From Alitabrizicola rongguiensis (GTDB lineage Bacteria; Pseudomonadota; Alphaproteobacteria; Rhodobacterales; Rhodobacteraceae), in assembly GCF_021491355.1 (NCBI RefSeq), contig NZ_JAKENF010000002.1, forward strand, positions 248,001 through 312,000: a stretch of 64,000 nucleotides of DNA, in the 5' to 3' direction. The position numbers and the translations under genes are program-made. Every line of letters begins with the position of its first letter. The first letter of the stretch is position 1. This document shows, one piece after another, positions 8,620 through 16,871 of the stretch. The notes under the pieces are model-generated. The model worked only from the letters and a program-made list of their open reading frames with translations. It was not told the origin of the DNA and ran no database searches.

Positions 8620-9090
8620 CTAGATGCGCGGGGGCGCGGCGGGGTTATCGGCCAGCCACGCGCGAAACATCGCCTGTCCGAGGTCAAGGTTGCGCTCGGC
8701 TGCCGGACTCAGCCCCTCGCTGACCTCACCGAACCGCTCGCCCCCGATGGCGAGCAGACTGCCCTCTGGGCGCTGGCCATAAAGCAATTCGGCCAGTGCC
8801 AGGACTGCTTCCGGCGAAAGGCTGTGGCTGTCCAGGGCGGCGCCGTGATCGGGGGAAAGTCTCGCCAGCTTGCAAGGCTTGTCCAACCCCATCGCCGCGT
8901 CGACAAACAGGACGCGCCCGGCCTCGGCTACCGCAAGCGCGTGATCGACGGTCAGCTGGTAGTCGATCTCGACCCGGACCCCGGGCACCGCCTGGTCGGC
9001 AAGGCGGCGGGCGAACTCCGGCCCGAGGCCGTCATCGCCCCGCCCCGGATTGCCGTATCCGATCACCAGCAATTCGCCGGGCTCAGCCAT
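8620..9090 (-). CDS. hoxW: Hydrogenase maturation protease HoxW/HyaD family
   Basis: This endopeptidase removes the C-terminal tail of the [NiFe] hydrogenase large subunit after nickel insertion. The 156-residue size is typical. The N-terminus carries the family hallmark GYGNPGRGDDGLGP; its Asp, with the Asp in VLFVDAAMG (about 65) and the His in SHSLSP (about 93), is expected to bind the nickel of the precursor. The gene overlaps the hoxH stop by 8 bases, so it is translationally coupled to its own substrate. The stop is TAG. The family is certain, and specificity for HoxH is inferred from adjacency. Confidence 0.92.
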   Translation of the reverse strand: MAEPGELLVIGYGNPGRGDDGLGPEFARRLADQAVPGVRVEIDYQLTVDHALAVAEAGRVLFVDAAMGLDKPCKLARLSPDHGAALDSHSLSPEAVLALAELLYGQRPEGSLLAIGGERFGEVSEGLSPAAERNLDLGQAMFRAWLADNPAAPPRI

Positions 9091-10525
9091 TCCGCGTCCG
9101 ACTGTCGATCACGCGGCCCCCGGCATCGATCAACTCCACCTGAAGCGGCATCTGCCCAAGGGCGTGGGTCGCGCAGGACAGGCAGGGGTCGAAGGCGCGG
9201 ATCGCGACCTCAACATGGTTCAGCATCCCCTCGCTGATCCGCTCCTGCCCGCCCAGATAACGCACCGCTACGTCCTTGACGGCGCGGTTCATACCCTCGT
9301 TGTTATGGGTGGTCGAGACGATGAGATTGCAGAACGTGACCTGGTCATGTTCATCTACTTCGTAGTGATGGATGAGGTTGCCCCGCGGCGCCTCAATGAC
9401 GCCGATCCCTTCCCGCCGCCTCTCGCCCGTGGCGATCAGGTCAGTGCCCTGCAGGTCAGTGTCATGCAGAAGATCTCGGATCTTCTCGACGCAATGCAGG
9501 ACCTCGATCATCCGGGCCCAGTGATTGGCCAGCGCGGTGTTGTTGGGCCGCCCGCCCGTCGCCGCCTTCATATCCCGGTGCGCGGCATCGGCCAGCGGCG
9601 TGTCGATGAAGGCCGCAACATTCATCCGCGCCAGCGGCCCGACCCGGTACCATCCCGCCTCGGGGCCGAGATCGCGGATGAAGGGGAACTTCATGTAGGA
9701 CCAGGGCCGCACGTCCTCGACCAGAAGGTCGTGATACCGGCGGTAGTCTACGCCTTCGAAGATCGTTCCGCCCCCGGCATCGATGGCCCGCAACTGGCCA
9801 TGGTAAAGATCAAGCGCCCCATCTCCGGCCCGGGCCAGTGCCATGTGGTTCGATGGGAAAGCCGCGAAATTCGCCACGAGATCGGCATGGTCCAGCGTGT
9901 AGCCGCGCGCCAGCGCCAGCGCGTCCTGCGCCCAGAGCAGCATCTCCTCGACCTGGGCCAGCAGCCGGTCGCGGGTGGCGATGTCGAGATTGCGGTTGAT
10001 CCCGCCCGGCACCGCCCCGGTGCCGTGGATCTTCTTGCCGGCGGTCGCCTCGATGATCTCCTGCCCGAAGCGGCGCATGGCCACGGCACGCCGGCCAAGC
10101 TCGGGGTTCTCGCGGATCACCTCGAAGATGTTGCGCCGCTCGGCCGGGGCGCCGAAGCCGAACAGCAGGTCGGGCGCGGCGAGATGAAAGAAATGCAGCA
10201 CATGGCTTTGCATCACCTGCCCGTAATGCATGAGCCGGCGCATCTTCTCGGCGGTCGGCGGCAGCACATCGACGCCCACGATCATGTCCATCGCCTTGGC
10301 GGCGGCCAGGTGGTGGCTGACCGGGCAGATGCCGCAGAGCCGCTGCACGATCACCGGCACTTCCCACAGAAGCCGGCCGCGGATGAACCGCTCGAAGCCG
10401 CGGAACTCGACGATATGCAGCCGCGCCTCGTCAACCTCGTTGCGGTCGTTGAGATGGATCGTGACCTTGCCATGCCCTTCGACGCGGGTGACGGGGGAAA
10501 TCTCGATCAGCCGTGGCTCGCCCAT
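9083..10525 (-). CDS. hoxH: NAD-reducing [NiFe] hydrogenase large subunit HoxH
   Basis: This is the catalytic nickel-iron subunit of the bidirectional (group 3d-type) soluble hydrogenase. Its 480 residues show the N-terminal motif RVEGHGKVTIHL, the first Ni-ligand pair in RLCGICPVSHH (about 60-70) and the second in DPCLSCATH near residue 455. A tail of about 20 residues follows this last histidine and is the segment HoxW should remove. The gene starts 9 bases after hoxY and overlaps hoxW by 8 bases. All four cysteine ligands are present, so the enzyme looks functional. The accessory hypA-F genes needed for cofactor assembly are not in the window. Confidence 0.95.
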   Translation of the reverse strand: MGEPRLIEISPVTRVEGHGKVTIHLNDRNEVDEARLHIVEFRGFERFIRGRLLWEVPVIVQRLCGICPVSHHLAAAKAMDMIVGVDVLPPTAEKMRRLMHYGQVMQSHVLHFFHLAAPDLLFGFGAPAERRNIFEVIRENPELGRRAVAMRRFGQEIIEATAGKKIHGTGAVPGGINRNLDIATRDRLLAQVEEMLLWAQDALALARGYTLDHADLVANFAAFPSNHMALARAGDGALDLYHGQLRAIDAGGGTIFEGVDYRRYHDLLVEDVRPWSYMKFPFIRDLGPEAGWYRVGPLARMNVAAFIDTPLADAAHRDMKAATGGRPNNTALANHWARMIEVLHCVEKIRDLLHDTDLQGTDLIATGERRREGIGVIEAPRGNLIHHYEVDEHDQVTFCNLIVSTTHNNEGMNRAVKDVAVRYLGGQERISEGMLNHVEVAIRAFDPCLSCATHALGQMPLQVELIDAGGRVIDSRTRNG

Positions 10526-10534
10526 GCGCCTCTC

Positions 10535-11104
10535 CTAGTCGAACCTGATGAGATGCGGATCGAAGCCGCGGAACTTGCCGGACAGGAGCCCGGTCAGCGC
10601 GGCAAAGATGATGTCGCCCGAAGGCGCACATCCGGGAATCTGGTGGTCGATCTCGACCACGTCGGAACAGGGATAGACCTTGTCCAGGAGCAGCGGCAAC
10701 GCCGGATCGTTTGGGATCGCATGGCCGGTGTTCCGGATATAGGGGCCGGTGATGTAGGCCTCTTCCAGACATTCCCGCAGCGCCGCGTCCGAATGCATGA
10801 TCGCGTTCCGCATGGCGGGCAGCCCGCCCATGATTGCGCATTGGCCGATCGCCACCAGCACATCGCAGTGGCGGCGGAACTCGCGCAGGACCTCGACATT
10901 CTCCTCGTTGCAGCAGCCGCCCTCGATGATGCCGATGTCGCAGCGGCGGGTGAAGGTCTTGATGTCGGTCAGGGGCGAGCGGTCGAACTCCACCAACTTC
11001 ATCAGCGCCATCAGGCGTTCGTCGATATCGAGCAGCGCCATGTGGCAGCCAAAACAGCCGGCGAGAGAGACGGTGGCGATCCGGGGCTTACGATCCTCAA
11101 TCAT
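10535..11104 (-). CDS. hoxY: NAD-reducing hydrogenase small subunit HoxY
   Basis: This small electron-transfer subunit of 189 residues pairs with HoxH and carries the proximal [4Fe-4S] cluster. Cysteine motifs are in place: GCFGCHMALLD near the start, EGGCCNEEN (about 62), AIGQCAIMGG (about 87) and PGCAPSGD (about 157). The protein lacks a Tat signal and the extra cluster domains of membrane-bound uptake hydrogenases, which supports a cytoplasmic NAD-linked enzyme. It overlaps hoxU by 8 bases. Confidence 0.94.
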   Translation of the reverse strand: MIEDRKPRIATVSLAGCFGCHMALLDIDERLMALMKLVEFDRSPLTDIKTFTRRCDIGIIEGGCCNEENVEVLREFRRHCDVLVAIGQCAIMGGLPAMRNAIMHSDAALRECLEEAYITGPYIRNTGHAIPNDPALPLLLDKVYPCSDVVEIDHQIPGCAPSGDIIFAALTGLLSGKFRGFDPHLIRFD

Positions 11105-11816
11105 CGCGGTGCTCCTCTATCTCCTCGCCGATCAGCGCTGCGTCGAATTCCCTTTCGCCGATCGGGATGCGGAAGCCCACGCGCTTGCGGATGATACAGC
11201 CGACCGGGCAGACCTCGGCCGAAATAGCGTGGTCGGTGATCGCCGCATCGGTATGGGCAAGGTCCGGGCCGTTGACCGCAACGCGGCGGTGGATGCCGCG
11301 GCCGACATAGCCGAAGACTCCCTTGTGATCGACATCCTGCGACGCGCGGATGCAGCGGCCGCAGGTGATGCAGCGGTTGGTGTCCAGCGCGATGTCGGGA
11401 TGGCTGGCATCGAGCGGCCGGGTCGGCTGCAGGAAGGGAAAGCGCGACGGCGCGGTCAGGCCGAGGCGATAGGCCATCGCCTGCAACTCGCAATTGCCGC
11501 TTGCCTCGCAGATCGGGCAAAGGTGGTTGCCCTCGTGGAACAGCATCTCCACGAGGTCGCGGCGCAGCTTGACCATGTGCGGGGTTTCATTCTCGACCAC
11601 CAGGCCGGGGGCGGCCGGCTGGGTGCAGGCCGAGACGCTGCGCCCCCCGGCCTTGACGGTGCAGACCCGGCAACTGCCCTGATGGCGCAGGCCTTCGTGA
11701 TCGCAGAGCCGGGGGATGTAGATGCCTGCCTCGTCCGCCGCCTCCATGATCGTCTGGCCCGGACGGGCCGCGATCTGGACCCCATCAATGGTGATGTGGA
11801 AGGCAGGCTCGCTCAT
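11097..11816 (-). CDS. hoxU: Diaphorase subunit HoxU (iron-sulfur protein)
   Basis: HoxU links the HoxF diaphorase to the HoxHY hydrogenase and is homologous to the N-terminal part of NuoG. The 239 residues include a ferredoxin-like [2Fe-2S] domain (CDHEGLRHQGSCRVC, about 38-52, with a further Cys in SACTQP), a His/Cys-ligated cluster (HEGNHLCPICEASGNC) and a ferredoxin pair (CITCGRCIRAS, and CPVGC near 203). It overlaps hoxF by 4 bases (ATGA) and hoxY by 8, so the genes are tightly co-translated. Confidence 0.94.
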   Translation of the reverse strand: MSEPAFHITIDGVQIAARPGQTIMEAADEAGIYIPRLCDHEGLRHQGSCRVCTVKAGGRSVSACTQPAAPGLVVENETPHMVKLRRDLVEMLFHEGNHLCPICEASGNCELQAMAYRLGLTAPSRFPFLQPTRPLDASHPDIALDTNRCITCGRCIRASQDVDHKGVFGYVGRGIHRRVAVNGPDLAHTDAAITDHAISAEVCPVGCIIRKRVGFRIPIGEREFDAALIGEEIEEHRDD

Positions 11817-13684
11817 TCGCCGAAATCCCTGTCGAAGATGTAGGATCGCCGCTTGGCGAGCTTTCGCGCGGTGTCGATGGCGGACTGGACGTCGAAGGAA
11901 GCTCGGACCCGGTCGGAGGACGGCTTGATTACCGCCGAATAGATGAGCGGGAAATTGTCCAGCGTCGTCAGGACCGGCCGGGGCGAGGTCTGGCCGAGGC
12001 CGCAGCGGCTGGTCTCGATGATCGTCTGCGACAGGTCGCGCAGATACTCCACGTCCTCCGGGTTGGCGAGGCCTCGGCGGAACTTGCCGATCGCCTGCTG
12101 GAGAAAGACGTTCCCGACCCGGCAGGGGGTGCAGTATCCGCAGCTTTCATGCACGAAGAACGACAGGTAATACTCGACGATCTCAAGCAGATTCCGCCGC
12201 GGCGAAAACACGATCACCGCCCCGCCCGTGGCGAGGTCGTCGAAGGTCAGCCGTCGGTGGAAATTCGCGCGGTCCACCATCGTTCCCGAAGGCCCGCCCA
12301 CCAGCACCGCCGCCGCGTCCTCGCCACCGACAAGGCGCAAGAGTTCGGCCAGTTCCAGCCCGTAGGGCAGTTCATAGACGCCCGGATTGAGGCAATCGCC
12401 CGAGACGCTGAAAAGCTTGGTGCCATGGCTGCCCTCGGTTCCCATGGCATGGAACCACGCCGCCCCACGATCGAGGATGCGCGCGGCATGGCAGAAAGTC
12501 TCGACGTTGTTCACGACCGTCGGGAAGCCGAGGTAACCACGGTTGACGGGGAAAGGCGGGCGGGTCTTCGGCTCGCCCGGCAGACCTTCGCAGGAGGAGA
12601 TGAGCGCCCCCTCCTCGCCGCAGATATAGGCGCCTGCCCCCATCTGGATGCGCAGGTCGAAATCGAAGCCCGGAACGCCCCCGATCCCCTGCCCCAGCTG
12701 GCCCTTCGCGCGCCGGTCGTCGATCACGACCTGCAGGTGATCGCGCAGGAACGCATATTCACCGCGCAGGTAGAGGATTCCTTCAGCCGCACCGACCGCT
12801 CGTGCGGCGATGGTCATGCCCTCAATCAGGAGATGCGGGCGTTCGACAAGCAGGACACGGTCCTTGAAGGTGCCCGGCTCGCCCTCATCCGCATTGCAGA
12901 TCACAAAGCGCCGATCTGCGGGCTCGGCGGCAGCGAACCGCCATTTCCGGCCGGTGACGAAGCCCGCCCCGCCACAGCCACGCAAGCCACTTGCCTCAAC
13001 GGTGTCGATGATCTGGGCGGGCGTCATCTCCAGCGCCTTGCGCAGCCCCGCCTCGGCAGGAACCGGGCCGAGCAGGCTTGCCCCTGCATGGCGGACGTTG
13101 CCCGCGACCATCCGCTGAACGCGTTCGGCGGGAGTGAGCCCCCCGCAACCGGGAAGCGCGACCTCCTCAGGCGGCGTCCCCGCGCGCAAGGCAGCGGCGA
13201 TGCTGCGCGCGCGATCCGGCGTCAGATTGGTCACCACGACATCGTTGATCATCGCTGCCGGCGCCTGATCGCACAGCCCGATGCAGGGAGTACGGTCGAG
13301 CGAAAAGGCGCCATCGCGCGACGTCTCGCCCATTCGGATGCCAAGAGCCTCTTCAAGTGCCGCCGCGACTTCCTCCATGCCGGCGAACCGGTCGATGATG
13401 TCGTCACAGAGGCGGATCGTCACCCTGCCCTTGGGCGTGAGCGAGAAAAAGGAATAGAAGCTCGCCACTCCTTCGACCTGGATGCGGGTAAGCCCGGTGC
13501 GTTCGGCAATCACTTCAAGGCTTTCGGGGGAGATCCAGCGATTGCGGTCCTGAACGGCGCGCAGGATGTCCATCATCCGGTGTGGATCGTCGCCTTGAGC
13601 TGCGCAAATCTCGGCAATCGCGTGATCCTTCAGGCCCTTGCCTTCCGGTTGCGCCAATCCAGCCTGGTCGTGAGACGATCCCAA
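11813..13684 (-). CDS. hoxF: Diaphorase subunit HoxF (NuoE-NuoF fusion)
   Basis: HoxF is the NAD(H)- and FMN-binding subunit of the soluble hydrogenase, joining a NuoE-like N-terminus (about 1-160) to a NuoF-like domain. Seen are the FMN-loop GCGGAGFVTGRKW, NADEGEPGTFKDR, the NADH-site GAGAYICGEEGALI, and the [4Fe-4S] ligands ESCGYCTPCR with SRCGLGQ. In the NuoE part only three of the four usual [2Fe-2S] cysteines are visible (RLCDD and CIGLC). The start codon is TTG at 13684, with a G-rich stretch about 9 bases upstream; a shorter start cannot be excluded. It is the first gene of hoxFUYHW and begins 175 bases from tRNA-Phe. Confidence 0.94.
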   Translation of the reverse strand: MGSSHDQAGLAQPEGKGLKDHAIAEICAAQGDDPHRMMDILRAVQDRNRWISPESLEVIAERTGLTRIQVEGVASFYSFFSLTPKGRVTIRLCDDIIDRFAGMEEVAAALEEALGIRMGETSRDGAFSLDRTPCIGLCDQAPAAMINDVVVTNLTPDRARSIAAALRAGTPPEEVALPGCGGLTPAERVQRMVAGNVRHAGASLLGPVPAEAGLRKALEMTPAQIIDTVEASGLRGCGGAGFVTGRKWRFAAAEPADRRFVICNADEGEPGTFKDRVLLVERPHLLIEGMTIAARAVGAAEGILYLRGEYAFLRDHLQVVIDDRRAKGQLGQGIGGVPGFDFDLRIQMGAGAYICGEEGALISSCEGLPGEPKTRPPFPVNRGYLGFPTVVNNVETFCHAARILDRGAAWFHAMGTEGSHGTKLFSVSGDCLNPGVYELPYGLELAELLRLVGGEDAAAVLVGGPSGTMVDRANFHRRLTFDDLATGGAVIVFSPRRNLLEIVEYYLSFFVHESCGYCTPCRVGNVFLQQAIGKFRRGLANPEDVEYLRDLSQTIIETSRCGLGQTSPRPVLTTLDNFPLIYSAVIKPSSDRVRASFDVQSAIDTARKLAKRRSYIFDRDFGE

Positions 13685-13859
13685 CGGTGCTGCCCCCGTT
13701 CATACGGATGCGCCGACCGCGCCTTCCCCTCTTCACTCTGGCACACGACCGCCGCACGAAGCAACACGCCAGTTGGCCCCGACCGATCGCATCTGCCGCA
13801 GGTCGTCACGCTGAAAGGCAAACGATTGACGGACGAGCAGGAGCTCATGGGGAGAGCGG

Positions 13860-13935
13860 TGGTGCCCAGAGCCGGAATCGAACCAGCGACACGCGGATTT
13901 TCAATCCGCTGCTCTACCAACTGAGCTATCTGGGC
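13860..13935 (-). tRNA. tRNA-Phe (anticodon GAA)
   Basis: A complete cloverleaf reads on the minus strand. The acceptor stem is GCCCAGA/TCTGGGC, the D-arm is TAGCTCAGTTGGTAGAGC, the anticodon loop has GAA flanked by the stem GCGGA/TCCGC, the T-arm is GCTGG-TTCGATT-CCGGC, and A plus an encoded CCA ends at 13860. In this lineage tRNA-Phe follows yacG. The hox operon begins on the 3' side, a position that integrating elements often use. Confidence 0.97.
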
Positions 13936-14023
13936 CCCATCTGGACGGTATCCCGTCCGGGTGTGGCGGGTATTATGCGAGGCGGGCGGGGCTGTCCAGA
14001 GGGGGAGTGCAAGAATCTCGCAA

Positions 14024-14203
14024 TCAGTCCCGGTCAGCGGGATCCTGCGGTCGGGAGGGTGCGGTGTCCTCTTCCTCCAACGCCTCGCCGGGGATGACAT
14101 AGGACCCCTTGAGCCAGCGGCCGAGGTCGATATCGGCGCAGCGGCGCGAGCAGAAGGGGCGATACTTCGGATCGCTGGCCTTGCTGCAGATCGGACAGGT
14201 CAT
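14024..14203 (-). CDS. yacG: DNA gyrase inhibitor YacG
   Basis: A 59-residue zinc-ribbon protein that binds GyrB and blocks gyrase activity in Escherichia coli. The zinc ligands are MTCPIC at the N-terminus and CSRRC at residues 18-22, a C-x2-C-x12-C-x3-C spacing typical of the family. The conserved DIDLGRWLKGSY follows, and then an acidic tail. The gene overlaps the ribonuclease gene by 4 bases. It is short and easily missed; a longer frame over the same bases has no zinc motif and is spurious. Confidence 0.9.
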   Translation of the reverse strand: MTCPICSKASDPKYRPFCSRRCADIDLGRWLKGSYVIPGEALEEEDTAPSRPQDPADRD

Positions 14204-15243
14204 GCCAGCACCTCGGACAGCGGCTGGCGGTCGCGCTTGCGCACCAGTTCGTAGAGGCCGAGCGTGGTCCAGCCGGCAAGGCTCGTCTCTGCCGCCTCGC
14301 CCTTGAAGGCGGCGCGCAGGACCTGTTCCAGCGTCGCGCGGTCCTTCTTCGGCATCGGCGCGAAATCGATCACCACCTGCCCACCAAGCCCCCGCAGCCG
14401 CAGCTGGCGCGGCAAGTCGCGTGCGGCGGCAATATTGGCCTTGAGGCTCGCCGCGGGCGAGGTATCGGGGCCGGTATTCACATCCACCGAGATCAGCGCG
14501 CGGGTGGGCTCGATGACCATATGCCCGCCGCCGGACAGAGCCACGCGCGGGGCAAGCAGACCGGAAACAAGATCCTCGACCCCATGGGCGGCAAAGCTGC
14601 CATGGCCGTCGGCCACCTCGTCGGGCGGCGGATCGGCCCAGTCACGCCACGCCGCCTCGGCGGCATCCGGCGCATCCACCAGAAGTTCCGGCGGACCGGT
14701 TAGATCAGCCAGCACCGCCTCGGCCAGGTCGCGCATCGCGGCGATGTCCCCGGCAATCTCTTCGTCATCGGCCAGCGCCGCTGCCGAGCGCAGGATCAGG
14801 CCGAGCGATGGCGCAGCGCCCTCCATGCCAGCCTGGGCCAAGGCGGCGAGGCTGTCGCGCAGGTCGTCGTCGTGGATGCGTCGCGAGATGTTCAGGCCGG
14901 GCGCATCGGGGGTCAGGATGGCATAGCGGCTTTTGAAGAGAAGGCGCGTCGTCACCGGAAGCGCCTTGCCCGGCTCGGCAGGACCGGTGACCTGGACCAG
15001 CACCGCCTGCCCAGGAGCCAGCCCCGAGACCTGCCGCAGGAAACCGGACGTGCCCTCGGGCAGTTTGACGAAGACGCCGCCCTGCCCCTTCATCGGCCGG
15101 TCGACGATGCCGCGCAGGATCGCGCCGGGGGCAAAGCCCGGATCGTCGGCATCAATCAGCAAGTCCTCAAGCTGCCCGTCGACGATCAGCGCGGCGGCGG
15201 CGCGACCCCGAAGCGTGTCGATGGCGACAACGCGGCCCTTCAT
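14200..15243 (-). CDS. Ribonuclease E/G family protein (RNase G-like, short form)
   Basis: This is an S1-domain endoribonuclease of 347 residues, similar to E. coli RNase G but lacking part of its C-terminal region. The N-terminal S1-like region contains [14 protein letters not shown]. The catalytic region has [17 protein letters not shown] (about 245-260), and a [11 protein letters not shown] segment carries the second metal-binding Asp. No zinc-link CPxCxG motif is visible, so the protein resembles the short Rhodobacterales Rng-like proteins found next to maf. The ATG at 15243 was chosen because it overlaps the maf stop by 4 bases; the 147 residues that could be added upstream are shadow sequence of maf. 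Confidence 0.88.
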   Translation of the reverse strand: MKGRVVAIDTLRGRAAAALIVDGQLEDLLIDADDPGFAPGAILRGIVDRPMKGQGGVFVKLPEGTSGFLRQVSGLAPGQAVLVQVTGPAEPGKALPVTTRLLFKSRYAILTPDAPGLNISRRIHDDDLRDSLAALAQAGMEGAAPSLGLILRSAAALADDEEIAGDIAAMRDLAEAVLADLTGPPELLVDAPDAAEAAWRDWADPPPDEVADGHGSFAAHGVEDLVSGLLAPRVALSGGGHMVIEPTRALISVDVNTGPDTSPAASLKANIAAARDLPRQLRLRGLGGQVVIDFAPMPKKDRATLEQVLRAAFKGEAAETSLAGWTTLGLYELVRKRDRQPLSEVLA

Positions 15244-15815
15244 GCGATCCTCCACAAGGGGTAACCTGCAGCAGCCAGAAGCGCGGCCGTCTCGGACAAA
15301 GGCAGGCCAACGATGCCGGTGAAGCTGCCCGAGATCCAGGGAATGAAGGCCCCGGCCGCGCCCTGAATGGCATAGCCGCCCGCCTTGCCCTGCCATTCGC
15401 CGCTGGAGAGATAGGCGTTCAGCTCGGCATCCGACAGCCGTTTCATCTTGACCGCGCTCAGGCTGGTGCGCTGCCAGACCCTGGCGCCGCGGCGAACCGC
15501 GATCGCGGTGATGACCTCGTGCCGACGTCCGCCGAGAAGCGTCAGAAACGCCGCCGCCTCGCCCGCATCGGCAGGCTTCCCAAGAATCCGGCGACCGAGG
15601 GCGACTGTCGTGTCGGCACAAAGAACGATGTCGTCGGGACCTGCTTCTACAGCGGCGGCCTTTTCGCGGGCCAGCCGCTCGCAATAGGGGCGAGGCAACT
15701 CGCCCTTGCGGGGGTCTTCGTCGATATCGGGGGGCAGGATCGCGTCAGGCACGACCCCAAGTTGCGCCAGAAGTTCCTTCCGCCGCGGGCTGCCCGATCC
15801 GAGGATCAGGCGCAC
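15240..15815 (-). CDS. Maf-like nucleoside triphosphate pyrophosphatase
   Basis: A house-cleaning nucleotide hydrolase of 191 residues that acts on non-canonical or pyrimidine NTPs. The N-terminal loop [10 protein letters not shown] is the family signature. The catalytic Asp appears in [11 protein letters not shown] (about 70), and other conserved motifs are [15 protein letters not shown] and the C-terminal GLPLSE. The GTG start directly abuts the infA stop, so coupled translation is likely. The conserved order infA-maf-rng-yacG supports the assignment. Confidence 0.92.
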   Translation of the reverse strand: MRLILGSGSPRRKELLAQLGVVPDAILPPDIDEDPRKGELPRPYCERLAREKAAAVEAGPDDIVLCADTTVALGRRILGKPADAGEAAAFLTLLGGRRHEVITAIAVRRGARVWQRTSLSAVKMKRLSDAELNAYLSSGEWQGKAGGYAIQGAAGAFIPWISGSFTGIVGLPLSETAALLAAAGYPLWRIA

Positions 15816-16034
15816 TTACTTGAAGCGGTAGTTGATGCGGCCCTTCGACAGGTCGTAGGGGGTCATCTCGACCTGCACCTTGTCGCCCGCCAGAACGCGG
15901 ATGCGGTTCTTCCGCATCTTGCCTGCCATCGTCGCGATGAGTTCATGGCCGTTGTCCAGCTCGACCCTGAATGTCGCGTTCGGCAGGAGTTCCTTCACGA
16001 CACCGGGGAATTCGAGCGTGTCTTCCTTGGCCAT
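15816..16034 (-). CDS. infA: Translation initiation factor IF-1
   Basis: IF-1 occupies the ribosomal A site during initiation. The 72-residue S1/OB-fold protein starts [13 protein letters not shown] and contains [15 protein letters not shown] and the typical C-terminus [13 protein letters not shown]. The ATG at 16034 is preceded by GGAG at 5-base spacing; the GTG two codons upstream is not needed. A small stem (CCCGCC/GGCGGG, 16055-16073) sits in the 5' leader. It heads the infA-maf-rng-yacG run. Confidence 0.97.
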   Translation of the reverse strand: MAKEDTLEFPGVVKELLPNATFRVELDNGHELIATMAGKMRKNRIRVLAGDKVQVEMTPYDLSKGRINYRFK

Positions 16035-16306
16035 GGTCACTCCAAATGCATAGACCCGCCTCGAGTGGGCGGGAATGTCGGGCTACATGCGCCCGAAAAC
16101 GGGCATTTTCAAGCGGAATTTCGGTCGGATCAGCCTCAGTTTTCCTTGCGCCGGGACCAAATGCTCACCCGACCTTCGCCAACGTCCCCGCAAGGCACGC
16201 TCCATTCGCCGCTTTGCGAAGGGTGGCAAGGGTCGCGGAGGACACTGATCGCTTGCCCGTCCGCCCGGCCTCTGCGTAGTCTCTGTCAGTTGCGACCGGA
16301 GCCCTC

Positions 16307-16765
16307 ATGCGCCCGCCCCTTCTCGCCCTGCTTCTGCTCTGGCCCGTCGGGGCCGCCGCCCGGACGTCTGAAATGCTCGTCGCCGACTACTGCGTGGCCG
16401 TCCAGAAATCGGATGAGACAGCAGCCGTTGCGATGATGGCGCCAGCCCTGCAAGAGGCCGTTGCCGCCGCCAGGCGGGCGAACGACCAGTTCGCCGCCAA
16501 CCATCCCGACGAGAAGCCGCCGCTCGGTGACGGCCTGCGCCTGTCGGCCTTCCCCGACGTGCCGGAAAGCTGCCTGCCGGAAGCGATCGACGAAAGCAGC
16601 GTGACCATCGAATACCGGCCTCTGGGATCGGCAGAGGGCGCATGGCGCGACCGTCTGATCCTTGTTCCCGATGGCGCAGGCGGCGTCCAGATCGGCGACA
16701 TCGAATTCGGCCTGAGCGACGCCGATACCCTCAGCCTGTGGCTGTCGCAGGCGGCAGAGCCCTAA
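16307..16765 (+). CDS. Putative periplasmic protein of unknown function
   Basis: The 152-residue product starts with a Sec-type signal peptide (MRPPLLALLLLWPVGAAA, likely cut before residue 20). The mature part is acidic and soluble, with cysteines near residues 30 and 90 that could form a disulfide, and no motif I recognise. It faces infA head to head, so both may be transcribed from the 270-base gap between them. A longer antisense frame overlaps it, but only this strand gives a signal peptide and a plausible protein composition. No function is assigned. Confidence 0.7.
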   Translation: MRPPLLALLLLWPVGAAARTSEMLVADYCVAVQKSDETAAVAMMAPALQEAVAAARRANDQFAANHPDEKPPLGDGLRLSAFPDVPESCLPEAIDESSVTIEYRPLGSAEGAWRDRLILVPDGAGGVQIGDIEFGLSDADTLSLWLSQAAEP

Positions 16766-16871
16766 TAGCGACGCACCGACGAATTCCTGACAGGTTGCGG
16801 CCTTATCCCTGCCCGATGGGCCTGCAAGTATTAACCAATTGAAGTTCCGGATTGACCGAAGGAGGTCGACC

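Noticed and set aside
13630-14100. A 156-residue minus-strand open frame upstream of hoxF
   Set aside because: Its best-looking stretch is a translation of tRNA-Phe, and the remainder has no motif. The tRNA and yacG account for the sequence.
14034-14279. An 81-residue frame at the yacG position
   Set aside because: The +1-shifted frame gives YacG with its zinc cysteines and a 4-base overlap with the ribonuclease gene; this one is a shadow.
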